A stretch of DNA of 64,000 nucleotides from Bubalus kerabau (GCF_029407905.1 NC_073637.1:54560501-54624500); one strand, 5' to 3'. Counted from the first letter of the stretch, positions 31,134 to 43,164 are shown. Made by a program: numbers and translations. Notes: generated by a model from the sequence alone, not told the origin.

Positions 31134-34100
31134 AGAGGAGGTAGCTCGTCTTGGCCACTGCCTCTGACCTCGGTGTGCGGTAGCTCGTCTCGGCTGCCAT
31201 CCCTGACCCTGGATGTGGGTAGCTTCTCTCGCCTGCTGCCCCTGACCACACACCCAAGGTCAGGGGTGGCGGCCAAGAGGAGCAACCCCACACCAAGGAG
31301 CTGTGGCTGCGTGGGCGCAGGAAGGCCGAGGGGAGCTACTCCACGTTCAAGGACAGAAGAGGTGGCCATGAGGAGATACCCCTCGTCCAAGGTAAGGAGC
31401 AGTGGCTGCACTTTGCTGGAGCAGCCATGAAGAGGAACCCCACGCCCAAGGTAAGAGAAACCCAAGTAAGACGGTAGGTATTGCGAGAGGGCATCAGAGG
31501 GCAGACACACTGAAACCATAATCACAGAAAACTAGCCAATCTGATTACATGAACTACAGCCTTGTCTAACTCAATGAAACTAAGCCATGCCACGTGGGGC
31601 CACCCAAGACCAGTGGGTCATGGTGGAGAGGTATGACAGAATGCGGTCCACTGGAGAAGGGAATGGCAAACCACTTCAATATTCTTGCCTTGAGAACCCC
31701 ATGAACAGAATGAAAAGGCAAAATGATAGGATACTGAAAGAGGAACTCCCCAGGTCAGTAGGGGCCCAATATGCTACTGGAGATCAGTGGAGAAATAACT
31801 CGAGAAAGAATGAGGGGATGGAGCCAAAGCAAAAACAATACCCAGCTGTGTATGGGACTGGTGATAGAAGCAAGGCTCGCTGCTGTAAAGAGCAATATTG
31901 CATAGGAACCTCGAATGTTAGGTCCATGAATCAAGCAAAACTGGAAGTGGTCAAACAGGAGATGGCAAGTGTGACATCGATATTCTAGGAATGAGTGAAC
32001 TAAAATGGACTGGAATGGGTGAATTTAACTCAGATGACCATTATATCTACTACTGCAGGCAGGAATCCCTCATTAGAAATGGAGTAGCCATCATGGCCAA
32101 CAAAAGAGTCCAAAATGCAGTACTTGGATGCAATCTCACAAACAACAGAATGATCTCTGTTTGTTTCCAAGGCAAACCATTCAATATCACAGTAATCCAA
32201 GTCTATGCCCCAACCAGTAACGATGAAGATGCGGAAGTTGAACGGTTATAGGAAAACCTCAAAGACCTTTTATAAATAACACCCAAAAAAGATGTCCTTT
32301 TCATTATAGGGGACTGGGATACAAAAGTAGGAAGTCAAGAAACACCTGGGGTAACAGGCAAATTTGGCCTTGGAATACGGAATGAAGCAGGGCAAAGGCT
32401 AATAGAGTTTTGCCAAGAGACACACTGGTCATAACAAACACCCTCTTCCAACAATAGAAGAGAATACTTTATACATGGACATCACCAGATGGTCAACACC
32501 AAAATAAGATTGATTATATTCTTTGCAGCCAAAGATGGAGAAGCCCTATACAGTCAGCAAAAACCTGACTGGGAGATGACTGTGCTTCAGATCATGAACT
32601 CCTTATTGCCAATTCAGACTTAAATTGAAGAAAGGAGTGAAAACCACTAGACCATTCAGGTATGACCTAAATCAAATCCCTTATGATTATACAGTGGAAG
32701 TGAGAAATAGATTTAAGGGACTAGATCTGATAGAGTGCCTGATGAACTATGGACTGAGGTTCGTGACATTGTATAGGAGACAGATCAAGACCATGCTCAT
32801 GGAAAAGAAATGCAAAAAAGCAAAATTGCTGTCTGAGGAGGCCTTACAAATAGCTGTGAAAAGAAGAGAAGTGAAAAGCAAAGGAGAGAGGAAAGATATA
32901 CCCATTTGAATACAGAGTTTCAAAGAATAGCAAGGAGAGATAAGAAAGCCTTCTTCAGCGATCAATGCAAAGAAATAGAAGAAAAAAACAGAATGGGAAA
33001 GACTAGAGATCTCTTCAAGAAAATTAGAGATACCAAGGGAACATTTCATGCAAAGATGGGCTCGATAAAGGACAGAAATGGTATGGACCTAACAGAAGCA
33101 GAAAATATTAAGAAGAGATGGCAAGAATACACAGAAGAACTGTACAAAAAATATTTTCATGACCAAGATAATCACGATGTTGTGATCACTCACCGAGAGC
33201 CAGACATCCTGGAATGTGAAATCAAGTGGGCTTTAGAAAGCATCACTACGAACAAAGCTAGTGGAGGTGATGGAATTCCAGTTGAGCTATTATGATGCTG
33301 TGAAAGTGCTGCACTCAATATGCCAGCAAATTTGGAAAACTCAGCAGTGGCCACAGGACTGGAAAAGGTCAGTTTTCATTCCAATCCCAAAGAAAGGCAA
33401 TACCAAAGAATGCTCAAACTACCACACAATTGCACTCATCTCACATGCTAGTCAAGTAATGCTCAAAATTCTGCAAGTCAGGCTTCAGCAATACATGAAC
33501 TGTGAACTTCCAGATGTTCAAGCTGGTTTTAGAAAAGGCAGAGGAACCAGAGATCAAATTGCCAACATCAACTAGATCATGGAAAAAGCAAGAGAGTTCC
33601 AGAAAAAAAAACATCTATTTCTGCTTTATTGACTATGCCAAAGCCTTTGACTGTGTAGATCACAATAAACTGTGGAAACTTCTGAAAGAGATGGAAATAC
33701 CAGACCACCTGATCTGCCTCTTGAGAAATCTGTATGCAGGTCAGGAAGCAACAGTTAAAACTGGACATGGAACAACAGACTGGTTCCAAATAGGAAAAGG
33801 AGTACATCAAGGCTGTATATTGTCACCCAGCTAATTTAACTTATATGCAGAGTACATCATGAGAAATCCTGGGCTGGAAGAAGCACAAGCTGGAATCAAG
33901 ATTTCCGGGAGAATTATCAATAACCTCAGATATGCAGATGACACCACCCTTATGGCAGAATGTGAAGAAGAACCAAAGAGTCTCTTGATGAAAGTGAAAG
34001 AGGAGAGTGGAAAAGTTGGCTTAAAGCTCAACATTCAGAAAATGAAGATCATGGCATCTGGTCCCATCACTTCATGGGAAATAGACAGGGAAACAGTGGA

Positions 34101-34706
34101 AACAGTGTCAGACTTTGTTTTTTTGGACTCCAAAATCACTGCAGATGGTGATTACAGCCATGAAATTAAAAGATGCTTACTCCTTGGAAGGAAAGTTATG
34201 ACCAACATAGATAGCATATTCAAAAGCAGAGACATTAGTTTGCCAACAAAGGTCCAGCTAGTCAAGGCTATGGTTTTTCCAGTAGTCATGTATGGATGTG
34301 AGAATTGGGCTGTGAAGAAAGCTGAGCACAGAAGAATCGATGCTTTTGAACTGTGGAGTGGAGAAGACTTGAGAGTCTCTTGGACTACGAGGAGATCCAA
34401 CAAGTCCATTCTAAAGGAGATCAGTCCTGGGTGTTCTTTGGAAGGACTGATGCTGAAGCTGAAACTCCAGTACTTTGGCCACCTCATTCTACGAGTTGAC
34501 TCATTGGAAAAGACCCTGGTTCTGGGAGGGATTGGGGGCAGGCGGAGAAGGGGATGACAGAGGATGAGATGGCTGGATGGCATCACCGACTAGATGGACA
34601 TGAGTTTGAGTAAACTCTGGAAGTTGGTGATGGTAGGGAGGCCTGGTGTGCTGTGATTCATGGGGCCCCATAGAGTTGGAAAAGACTTAGGGACTGAACT
34701 GAACTG
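31134..34706 (+). mobile_element. BovB (RTE) LINE, nearly full length, decayed
   Basis: About 3.57 kb. It starts with the GC-rich 5' region of repeated 'ggtagctcgtctcggctgcc'-like units (31140-31420), then the endonuclease half, the reverse transcriptase half and the tail 'gggactgaactgaactga'. AGAGGAGGTAG at 31134-31144 and 34707-34717 is a candidate 11-bp TSD. Length and order match a complete BovB, and this copy serves as the coordinate reference for other BovB pieces in the window. Confidence 0.92.
31587..34557 (+). pseudogene. BovB endonuclease/reverse transcriptase ORF (broken)
   Basis: The APE-type endonuclease half is visible as IGTSNVRSMNQAKLEVVKQE (about 31905), MSELKWTGMG (31991), FNITVIQVYAPTSN (about 32185), 'attataggggactggg' (GDW, about 32304) and 'cagatcatgaactcc' (SDHE, about 32587). 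The RT half has TTNKASGGDGIPVEL, FIDYAKAFDCVDHNKL (motif A), GKGVHQGCILSP (motif B) and NNLRYADDTTLMAE (catalytic YADD, about 33925). Frame changes and stops are frequent: a shift at about 31988, TAG at 32249-32251, further shifts near 32620, 32900, 33290 and 33570, and a TAA at about 33833. The longest intact piece is 232 codons (33859-34557). Not functional. Confidence 0.92.
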
Positions 34707-34717
34707 AGAGGAGGTAG

Positions 34718-34914
34718 GTTTTTACCAGCAGTTCAGTATGTTACAAAGAGGTGCAATTGTATCAATGTGCTGGGCTAAATATCAGCCTTGTTTATATGCA
34801 CTCTTATCTTCAGTAAGTAATAATTTTCTCTTAGCATCTTTATTTTCTATTTCAATACTGAGGTATCATTCTCCATTTAGTTGGTGTCCATGTTTATACT
34901 AATATATTAATTTT
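34718..34914. other. Short unassigned spacer
   Basis: Nothing recognised. Confidence 0.5.
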
Positions 34915-35117
34915 TGGTTTCCCTGGTGGCTCAGATGGTAAAGAATCTGCCTGAAATACAGGAGACCCTGATTTGATCCCTGGATCAGGAAGATCCCCTG
35001 GAGAAGGAAATGGTAATCCACTCCAGTATTCTTGCCTGGAGAATTACATGGACTCAGGAGCCTGGCAGGCTACAGTCCATGGGGTGCAAAGAGTTGGACA
35101 TGACTGAGGAACTAATA
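34915..35117 (+). mobile_element. Bov-tA SINE
   Basis: tRNA head 'ggtttccctggtggctcag' with A and B boxes, Bov-A body to 'catgactgaggaactaat'. Confidence 0.92.
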
Positions 35118-35317
35118 TGCTCAATACTAATTTTATTTCATGCAATTATAAAATATCTTACATCTAGCAGGCCATTCTTTTCCTTTGTCCATCTTTTTTA
35201 ATGGAATAGTTTTCCATTCTTATAAATATTACAAGGAATTTCTTGCATTCTTAAAAAATTCAATGAGAGTTTTAATTACTATTTCTTCAAATATATAGAT
35301 TGTTATATAATTGTTAT

Positions 35318-35520
35318 GTTTCCCAAGTGGTTCAGTGGTAAAGAATCTTCCTGCCCAGCAGGTGATGTGGGTTCAATTCCTGGGTCCAGAAGATCCCCTG
35401 GAAAAGGAAATTGCAACCCACTCCAGTATTTTTGCCTGGAAAATTCCATGGACAGAGAAGCCTTGTGGGCTACTGTCCACGAGGTTGCAAAAGAGTCAGA
35501 CACAACTTAGTGACTATTAC
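35318..35520 (+). mobile_element. Bov-tA SINE
   Basis: 'tttcccaagtggttcagtgg' head, Bov-A body to 'cacaacttagtgactattac'. TTGTTAT on both sides (about 35309 and 35531) may be a short TSD. Confidence 0.9.
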
Positions 35521-35635
35521 AACAACATAGTTGTTATATTCACTTCTTTATTGTACCACTCATGATTATGTTGTAAATCTTAAAATCATTATAGGAAAAA
35601 TATCTTATTAATTGTAAGTTTAATTAGCATTTTAG
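35521..35635. other. AT-rich spacer
   Basis: Nothing recognised. Confidence 0.5.
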
Positions 35636-35998
35636 AATACATTTTTAGTTATTTTCTAAGATTGCCTTAATTGTAATTTTTTACCTTGCTTTATATTTAT
35701 AATATATATTTATATATATTTATATTTATTTATTTTTATTATTTATACATATATTAATTAATATTAATTAAAATTAAATTAAATTTAATTAAAATTAAAA
35801 TTAATAAAAATTAAAAATTAAATAAAATTTAATTAAAATTAAAATTAATAAAAATTAAAAAAATTAAATAATAATTTATTATTATTATATTTATTTATTA
35901 TTTATTTATTTATTTATTAATACATTTTTAGTTATTTTCTAAGATTGCCTTAATTGTAATTTTTTACCTTGCTTTATATTTATAATATATATTTATAT
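35636..35998. repeat. AT-rich tract bounded by an 80-bp direct duplication
   Basis: 35636-35715 and 35919-35998 are identical over 80 bases ('aatacatttttagttatttt' to 'aatatatatttatat'). Between them lies about 200 bases of A and T only. That middle part has two tandem copies of a roughly 43-base unit (near 35783 and 35826) followed by (ATTT)n at 35885-35918. Confidence 0.92.
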
Positions 35999-37120
35999 TT
36001 TATATTTATTTATAATATATATTATTATTCCTGGTACAGGGGTTATTTAATAAAAATTACATTGGATAGTAACATACATATGGAAAAGTGTATAAATCAT
36101 ACATTTATACCTTAGTAATCATCACAAGGTTGAATATAATTGTTTAAACTTCATCTGGTCAAGAAATAATACTCAATCTTCTAGTGCTTCCAACTAAACA
36201 CTGTTCTCTTCCCCACTCAAATACTATTCCAGATTTTATGCCAAGATTTGTTTTATCCTTCATTGAACATTGTATAAATTAATTCATATAATAAATAGTA
36301 TTTGGCCTGGTTTCTTTCATTTAAAATTATGCCTTCAAACTTATCACTGTTTTCTGTGTCTCATAACTTCATTCATATTGTGGTTTTGAGATATTCCATT
36401 ATATAAATGCATCATTATTTCAAAATCTAAATTCGATGTGCTTCCTTGAGATGTTTCTAGTTTTGCCTACTATCACTTATACTACTACAAGTGTTTTTGT
36501 CCATATATTTTGGAGCGTATATATAATGCATTTTTGTTGGATGAATACCTAGGATAGAATGGTTGGGTCCCTAGGGGATGTGCATGGATACTATATTGAG
36601 ATTTCTTCAAAGGGTTGGGATCGGTTTATGTTCTGTTTCATTTTTGGTCAGTTTTGGTATTGGACCTTTTTTTTTAAAATAAGCCTTAATAGATGTGTGA
36701 ATGGGAAATCATGAGCATGTCCATAAGGAGCTTTGGGCTGGCATGATTTAAAAATGGAACTTTATTTTCTCTTCTTGAAACTCTCAATTTTATTGTCATC
36801 TGAAAAACTACTGTATTCTATTTATACATCTATTAATCTTCCTTCTTTGTTATCTCAATCAGTCTAGGTCAAATCAGGAAAAAGAAACCATAGAGTAATT
36901 TGACCAGGATAAGTACAGCATAAGGAATTATTGACTACAAGATGGAAGTAGAGCAATAAGAGGTCGACAAGTAAGCAGTAGAGAAAACTTTAAAGATGAT
37001 AGGAATAGCAAATTTATAAAATAGTAATGGAAATAATATACTATGTCATTACTCAGAGAGCTGATATAGAACTCCCAAGTAAGAGTTTCCTCCCTGCCAG
37101 AAATGTGATCCATACTTTGT
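35999..37120. other. AT-rich sequence; possible old repeat from about 36855
   Basis: No gene. 36855-37110 ('tctaggtcaaatcaggaaaa', 'cataaggaattattgactac') has the look of an old interspersed repeat that resumes after the G-rich block, but I cannot name the family. Confidence 0.4.
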
Positions 37121-37204
37121 TGGGGTGGGGCCGGGGGGGCCGGGGGGGCGGGGCCGGGGGGGCCGGGGGGTGGGGGGGGCCGGGGGGGGCAGGGGGCGGG
37201 CGCA
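37121..37204. repeat. G-rich low-complexity block
   Basis: 84 bases made almost entirely of G runs of 4 to 9 separated by CC, C or T, on the plus strand, in a region otherwise about 35-40% GC. It has many more than four G-runs and so fits intramolecular G-quadruplex formation. The open frames across it (plus 37027-37221, minus 36928-37410 with Pro-rich product) are composition artefacts. Confidence 0.95.
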
Positions 37205-37880
37205 TAACTGTGAGTAACTGAATGGCAGAAAAATTGCTGTAGTGATGGCAGAACTTGCAGGAAATCCACTCTATAGAATGCCAGGAAAAGCTTTTCACAA
37301 GGAGGCATCTCATTAGAAATTCTGACTACAAAACAGTCTGATGAGGTTGCTGGCAAAAGTTGTTGGCTTTGAGTGGTGTTAGGTGCTGTGAATTGAAAGA
37401 GCAGGGCCATGGGGAAACTGTGCTCTGCACGAAAGTGATGCTGGAGAAGCTGCCTGCTGTGCTATATGAGGGCTGCAAAGGAGCTCACCCAAACCAGGAA
37501 GCAAATTTTTTTCTCCTGCAATGTCCCTTCATTACCCTTGATTGACAAAACATCATGGCGGCTGGCAAAGAAAAATCACACTTAAAGGGCCAAGATTCAT
37601 TTTCACAGAGCAGGCAAAAAGGATGAATTTGGTGCTGAAAGGCAATAAATTAATAATTTGAGAAAGCCCTTTCTGCTCTTCTTCCTTTGTTCAGGTACAC
37701 AAGGATCAAAGTTTTCTTTCCACACTTTGAATTTTGGGCCATCATTTCTTATCACTATACATAAGGAAAATGACTGATTTTTTTTTCCATTGTATGCTCC
37801 TTAACTTTCAAAGCAGCTGGAATATAGAAAGAAAACAATGAATATTTTTGACTTAGTGAGTGAATGCTGAATAATGTAAA
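37205..37880. other. Moderate-GC sequence, unassigned
   Basis: 37205-37660 has higher GC than its neighbours and resembles a decayed interspersed repeat ('gagaagctgcctgctgtgc', 'gcaatgtcccttcattaccc'). No open frame is convincing. Confidence 0.4.
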
Positions 37881-38101
37881 GTGCTGTGCTAAGTCACTTC
37901 AGTCGTGTTCAACTCTTTGTGAGCCTATAGACTGTAGCCCGCCAGGCTCCTCTGTCTATGGGGATTCTCCAGGCAAGAATACTGCAGTGGGTTGCCATTC
38001 CCTCCTCTAGGGGATCTTCTCAACCCAGGGACTGAACCCTCATCCCTTACATCTTCTGCATTGACAGCTGGGTTCTTTACCACTAGGGCCACCTGGGAAG
38101 G
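37881..38101 (-). mobile_element. Bov-tA SINE
   Basis: Bov-A body from 'gctaagtcacttcagtcgtg' and tRNA head ending 'accactagggccacctggg'. The head carries an extra dozen or so bases near 38042. Confidence 0.88.
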
Positions 38102-38120
38102 TGGCTCAGATGGTAAAGGA
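38102..38120 (+). mobile_element. Bov-tA head fragment, head-to-head with previous
   Basis: 'gtggctcagatggtaaagga' matches the first 20 or so bases of a sense tRNA head. It abuts the head of the minus-strand SINE, forming a short inverted junction. Confidence 0.6.
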
Positions 38121-38534
38121 TAAGGTAATACTGAAATCTGTATCTCAATATGATGCTTTTCCCTAAGCCTCTGGACCCATTCACCTGACTGCCCTAGTAC
38201 AAGCTGAACTCATTGTTCTTCAGATCTGCTCCTCTGTGTTTCCTGTGTTAGTAAATGGGACCACTTCAGGCACAGTGGTCCTATGACTCAACATAGCAAC
38301 CTAAAGTCTCCTTTCCTCCCTTTCATTCTATGAACTTAATCAGCTAGTCCAGTTTATGCAACTGTTTCTCATTTATTGACTACATTCCCAACTGTTATTT
38401 TCTTGACTCAGGTTCTAGTCACTTGCCCTTTTAGATTATCGTGAAGTTCTCCCTGTTGGCCTTTTTGTCTTTGGTTTTACAAGCCTCTGATTTAGCCCTC
38501 ATAGTATTACCCCAGTTATCTAATAAAATGAAAA
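38121..38534. other. Unassigned sequence
   Basis: May belong to the L2 relic that follows. No gene seen. Confidence 0.4.
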
Positions 38535-38935
38535 TCTTACCATGTAACTCCTTTGCTTAAATCCTTCAGAGGTTTTCTATCTCTTAAAGTAGTGCTTTTC
38601 ACCTTGTGATTTCATGAATCCCCAAGTGAATACAGTGACCTGCAGGTCTTATGAAAAGGAAAAGGAAGAGAGAGGGCTGGATTCTGGGACTCACATTATT
38701 TCTTCCTGCTGAGAAGCTTAACTTTGTCTCTTTTACATATCTCTTGTAATATTTTGTTTGAATAATGTTTTGCACTCTAAGCAACTACAACAAAAATTCA
38801 ACCAAACAGTTTTGAAAACAACTGCACTAAAGGATAAATTCCAAATATTTGAAAAGCATACATGGTCATGTACAATCTGGTTTTTGACTAAAATTTAGCC
38901 TTTTTTGTAACCCTTCACGCCTCACCAAGAAAGCA
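38535..38935 (+). mobile_element. L2 LINE fragment (sense)
   Basis: 'accatgtaactcctttgctt', 'aaatccttcagaggttttct', then after about 230 unrelated bases 'ggataaattccaaatatttg', 'catggtcatgtacaatctgg'. These blocks fall in L2 order. Confidence 0.45.
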
Positions 38936-39004
38936 AAAATCAACCACAGCCATACTTAATTATTTAAATTTCCCTGAATATGTCACATTTTAAAATATAT
39001 TCAT

Positions 39005-39139
39005 TATTTGAAGAAGTAAATCTTGAGTCCCTGCTGTATGCAAACTACTATGCCAATTGCTAGAAACATAGTGGTAATACAGATAGAAAAAAATTTCTAA
39101 TATATAGAATGTAAGTACACGATAAGTGCTATGGAAGTT
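39005..39139 (-). mobile_element. L2 LINE 3' end (left piece of an interrupted copy)
   Basis: 'cttgagtccctgctgtatgc', 'aactactatgccaattgcta' and 'gataagtgctatggaagtt' match the reversed L2 terminus. The copy continues at 43485-43702 and 44205-44330 after an L1-BT and a BovB insertion. Confidence 0.6.
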
Positions 39140-39302
39140 AAAAGTAAGATATTGAATTTATACACCATTTTTGTTTCCTGTCTAGAGAATATCCTTTAGT
39201 ATTTGTTGGAGAGCTGGTTTGGTGGTGCAGAATTCTCTCAGCTTTTGCTTGTCTGAAAAGCTTTTGATGGTGTATAAATTCGAACCCAAAACAATAAAGT
39301 AA

Positions 39303-42300
39303 ATGGCAACGGGGTCATACTTATCAGTAATTACCTTAAACGTAAATGGGTTGAATGCCCCAACCAAAAGACAAAGACTGGCTGAATGGATACAAAAACA
39401 AGACCCCTACATATGTTGTCTACAAGAGACCCACCTCAAAGCAGGGGACACATACAGACTGAAAGTGAAGGGCTGGAAAAAGATTTTCCATGCAAATAGG
39501 GACCAAAAGAAAGCAGGAGTAGCAATACTCATATCAGATAAAATAGACTTTAAAACAAAGACTGTGAAAAGAGACAAAGATGGTCACTACATAATGATCA
39601 AAGGATCAATCCAAGAAGAAGATATAACAATTATAAATATATATGCACCCGACACGGGAGCACCGCAGTATGTAAGACAAATGCTAACAAGTATGAAAGA
39701 AGAAATTAACAATAACACAATAATACTGGGAGACTTTAATACCCCACTCACACCTATGGATAGATCAAGTAAACAGAAAATTAACAAGGAAACAAAAACT
39801 TTAAATGATACAATAGACCAGTTAGACCTAATTGATATCTATAGGACATTTCATCCCAAAACAATGAATTTCACCTTCTTCTCAAGTGCACATGGAACCT
39901 TCTCCAGGATAGATCACATCCTGGGCCATAAAGCTAGCCTTGGTAAATTCAAAAAAATAGAAATCATTCCAAGCATCTTTTCTGACCACAATGCAGTAAG
40001 ATTAGATCTCAATTACAGGAGAAAAACTATTAAAAAATCCAACATATGGAGGCTGAACAACACACGGCTGAATAACCAACAAATCACAGAAGAAATCAAA
40101 AAAGAAATCAAAATTTGCATAGAAACAAATGAAAATGAAAACACAACAACCCAAAACCTGTGGGACACGGTAAAAGCAGTCCTAAGGGGAAAGTTCATAG
40201 CAATACAGGCACACCTCAAGAAACAAGAAAAAAGTCAAATAAATAACCTAACTCTACACCTAAAGCAACTAGAAAAGGAAGAAAGGAAGAACCCCAGGGT
40301 TAGTAGAAGGAAAGAAATCTTAAAAATTAGAGCAGAAATAAATGCAAAAGAAACAAAAGAGACCATAGCAAAAATCAACAAAACCAAAAGCTGGTTCTTT
40401 GAAAGGATAAATAAAATTGGCAAACCATTAGCCAGACTCATCAAGAAACAAAGGGAGAAAAATCAAATCAATAAAATTAGAAATGAAAATGGAGAGATCA
40501 CAACAGACAACACAGAAATACAAAGGATCATAAGAGAGTACTATCAACAATTATATGCCAATAAAATGGACAACGAGGAAGAAATGGACAAATTCTTAGA
40601 AAAGTACAACTTTCCAAAACTCGACCAGGAAGAAATAGAAAATCTTAACAGACCCATCACAAGCACGGAAATTGAAACTGTAATCAAAAATCTTCCAGCA
40701 AACAAAAGCCCAGGTCCAGATGGCTTCACAGCTGAATTCTACCAAAAATTTAGAGAAGAGCTAACACCTATCCTGCTCAAACTCTTCCAGAAAATTGCAG
40801 AGGATGGTAAACTTCCAAACTCATTCTATGAGGCCACCATCACCCTAATACCAAAACCTGACAAAGATCCCACAAAAAAAGAAAACTACAGGCCAATATC
40901 ACTGATGAACATAGATGCAAAAATCCTTAACAAAATTCTAGCAATCAGAATCCAGCAACACATTAAAAAGATCATACACCATGACCAAGTGGGCTTTATC
41001 CCAGGGATGCAAGGATTCTTCAATATCCGCAAATCAATCAATGTAATACACCACATTAACAAATTGAAAAATAAAAACCATATGATTATCTCAATAGATG
41101 CAGAGAAAGCCTTTGACAAAATTCAACATCCATTTATGATCAAAACTCTCCAGAAAGCAGGAATAGAAGGAACATACCTCAACATAATAAAAGCTATATA
41201 TGACAAACTCACAGCAAATATTATCCTCAATGGTGAAAAATTGAAAGCATTTCCTCTAAAGTCAGGAACAAGACAAGGGTGCCCACTTTCACCATTACTA
41301 TTCAACATAGTTTTGGAAGTTTTGGCCACAGCAATCAGAACAGAAAAAGAAATAAAAGGAATCCAAATTGGAAAAGAAGAAGTAAAGCTCTCACTATTTG
41401 CAGATGACATGATCCTCTACATAGAAAACCCTAAAGACTCCACCAAAAAATTACTAGAACTAATCAATGACTATAGTAAAGTTGCAGGATATAAAATCAA
41501 CACACAGAAATCCCTTGCATTCCTATACACTAATAATGAGAAAACACAAAGAGAAATTAAGGAAACAATTCCATTCACCATTGCAAAGGAAAGAATAAAA
41601 TACTTAGGAATATATCTACCTAAAGAAACTAAAGACCTATATATAGAAAACTATAAAACACTGGTGAAAGAAATCAAAGAGGACACTAACAGATGGAGAA
41701 ATATACCATGTTCATGGATTGGAAGAATCAATATAGTGAAAATGAGTATACTACCCAAAGCAATCTATAGGTTCAATGCAATCCCTATCAAGCTACCAAC
41801 AGTATTCTTCACAGAGCTAGAACAAATAATTTCACAATTTGTATGGAAATACAAAAAACCTCGAATAGCCAAAGCGATCTTGAGAAAGAAGAATGGAACT
41901 GGAGGAATCAACCTACCTGACTTCAGGCTCTACTACAAAGCCAGTTATCAAGACAGTATGGTATTGGCACAAAGACAGAAATATAGATCAATGGAACAAA
42001 ATAGAAAGCCCAGAGATAAATCCACGCACATATGGACACCTTATCTTTGACAAAGGAGGCAAGAATATACAATGGATTAAAGACAATCTCTTTAACAAGT
42101 GGTGCTGGGAAAACTGGTCAACCACTTGTAAAAGAATGAAACTAGAACACTTTCTAACACCATACACAAAAATAAACTCAAAATGGATTAAAGATCTAAA
42201 CGTAAGACCAGAAACTATAAAACTCCTAGAGGAGAACATAGGCAAAACACTCTCCGACATACATCACAGCAGGATCCTCTATGACCCACCTCCCAGAATA

Positions 42301-43164
42301 TTGGAAATAAAAGCAAAAATAAACAAATGGGACCTAATTAACCTTAAAAGCTTCTGCACATCAAAGGAAACTATTAGCAAGGTGAAAAGACAGCCTTCAG
42401 AATGGGAGAAGATAATAGCAAATGAAGCAACTGACAAACAACTAATCTCGAGAATATACAAGCAATTCCTACAGCTCAACTCCAGAAAAATAAATGTCCC
42501 AACCAAAAAATGGGCCAAAGAACTAAATAGACATTTCTCCAAAGAAGACATACAGATGGCTAACAAACACATGAAAAGATGCTCAACATCACTCATTATC
42601 AGAGAAATGCAAATCAAAACCACTATGAGGTACCATTTCACACCAGTCAGAATGGCTGTGATCCAAAAGTCTACAAGTAATAAATGCTGGAGAGGGTGTG
42701 GAGAAAAGGGAACCCTCTTCCACTGTTGGTGGGAATGCAAACTAGTACAGCCACTATGGAGAACAGTGTGGAGATTCCTTAAAAAACTGGAAATAGACCT
42801 GCCTTATGATCCAGCAATCCCACTGCTGGGCATACACACTGAGGAAACCAGAAGGGAAAGAGACACGTGTACCCCAATGTTCATCGCAGCACTGTTTATA
42901 ATAGCCAGGACATGGAAGCAACCTAGATGTCCATCAGCAGATGAATGGATAAGAAAGCTATGGTACATATACACAATGGAGTATTACTCAGCCATTAAAA
43001 AGAATACATTTGCATCATTTCTAATGAGGTGGATGAAACTGGAGCCTATTATACAGAGTGAAGCCAGAAAGAAAATCACCAATACAGTATACCAACACAT
43101 ATATATGGAATTTAGAAAGATGGTAACAATAACCCTGTGTACGAGACAGCAAAAGAGACACTGA
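39303..43164 (+). pseudogene. L1-BT ORF2 (endonuclease and reverse transcriptase), two frameshifts
   Basis: ORF2p nicks target DNA and reverse-transcribes L1 RNA there. From the first ATG the frame is open for 915 codons. Endonuclease: LNVNGLNAP (12-20), CLQETH with catalytic Glu42, NIYAP (about 114), GDFN (143-146) and SDHNA (about 226-230). Reverse transcriptase: SIDAEKAFDK (about 597), SGTRQGCPLSPLLFN, and catalytic FADD at 699-702. A 2-base deletion near 41943 (GCCAGTT where the intact sequence has GCCACAGTT) shifts the frame at about codon 880. The rest is open in another frame (41893-43164) and holds the CWRGCGEKGTLFHCWWEC cysteine motif. A 4-base deletion near 43063 then replaces the normal ...HIYGI terminus. 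The original protein was about 1,280 residues. Otherwise remarkably intact. Confidence 0.95.

Noticed and set aside
30977..31525. 182-codon minus frame and overlapping 137-codon plus frame
   Set aside because: Both lie over the GC-rich 5' region of BovB, where long frames on either strand arise from composition.
36928..37410. 160-codon minus-strand frame with a proline-rich product
   Set aside because: The proline run is just the complement of the G-rich block; the flanking residues have no domain or conservation signal.
39303..42050. 915-codon open frame as a host gene
   Set aside because: It is L1 ORF2 (endonuclease plus FADD reverse transcriptase) inside a TSD-bounded element with poly-A.
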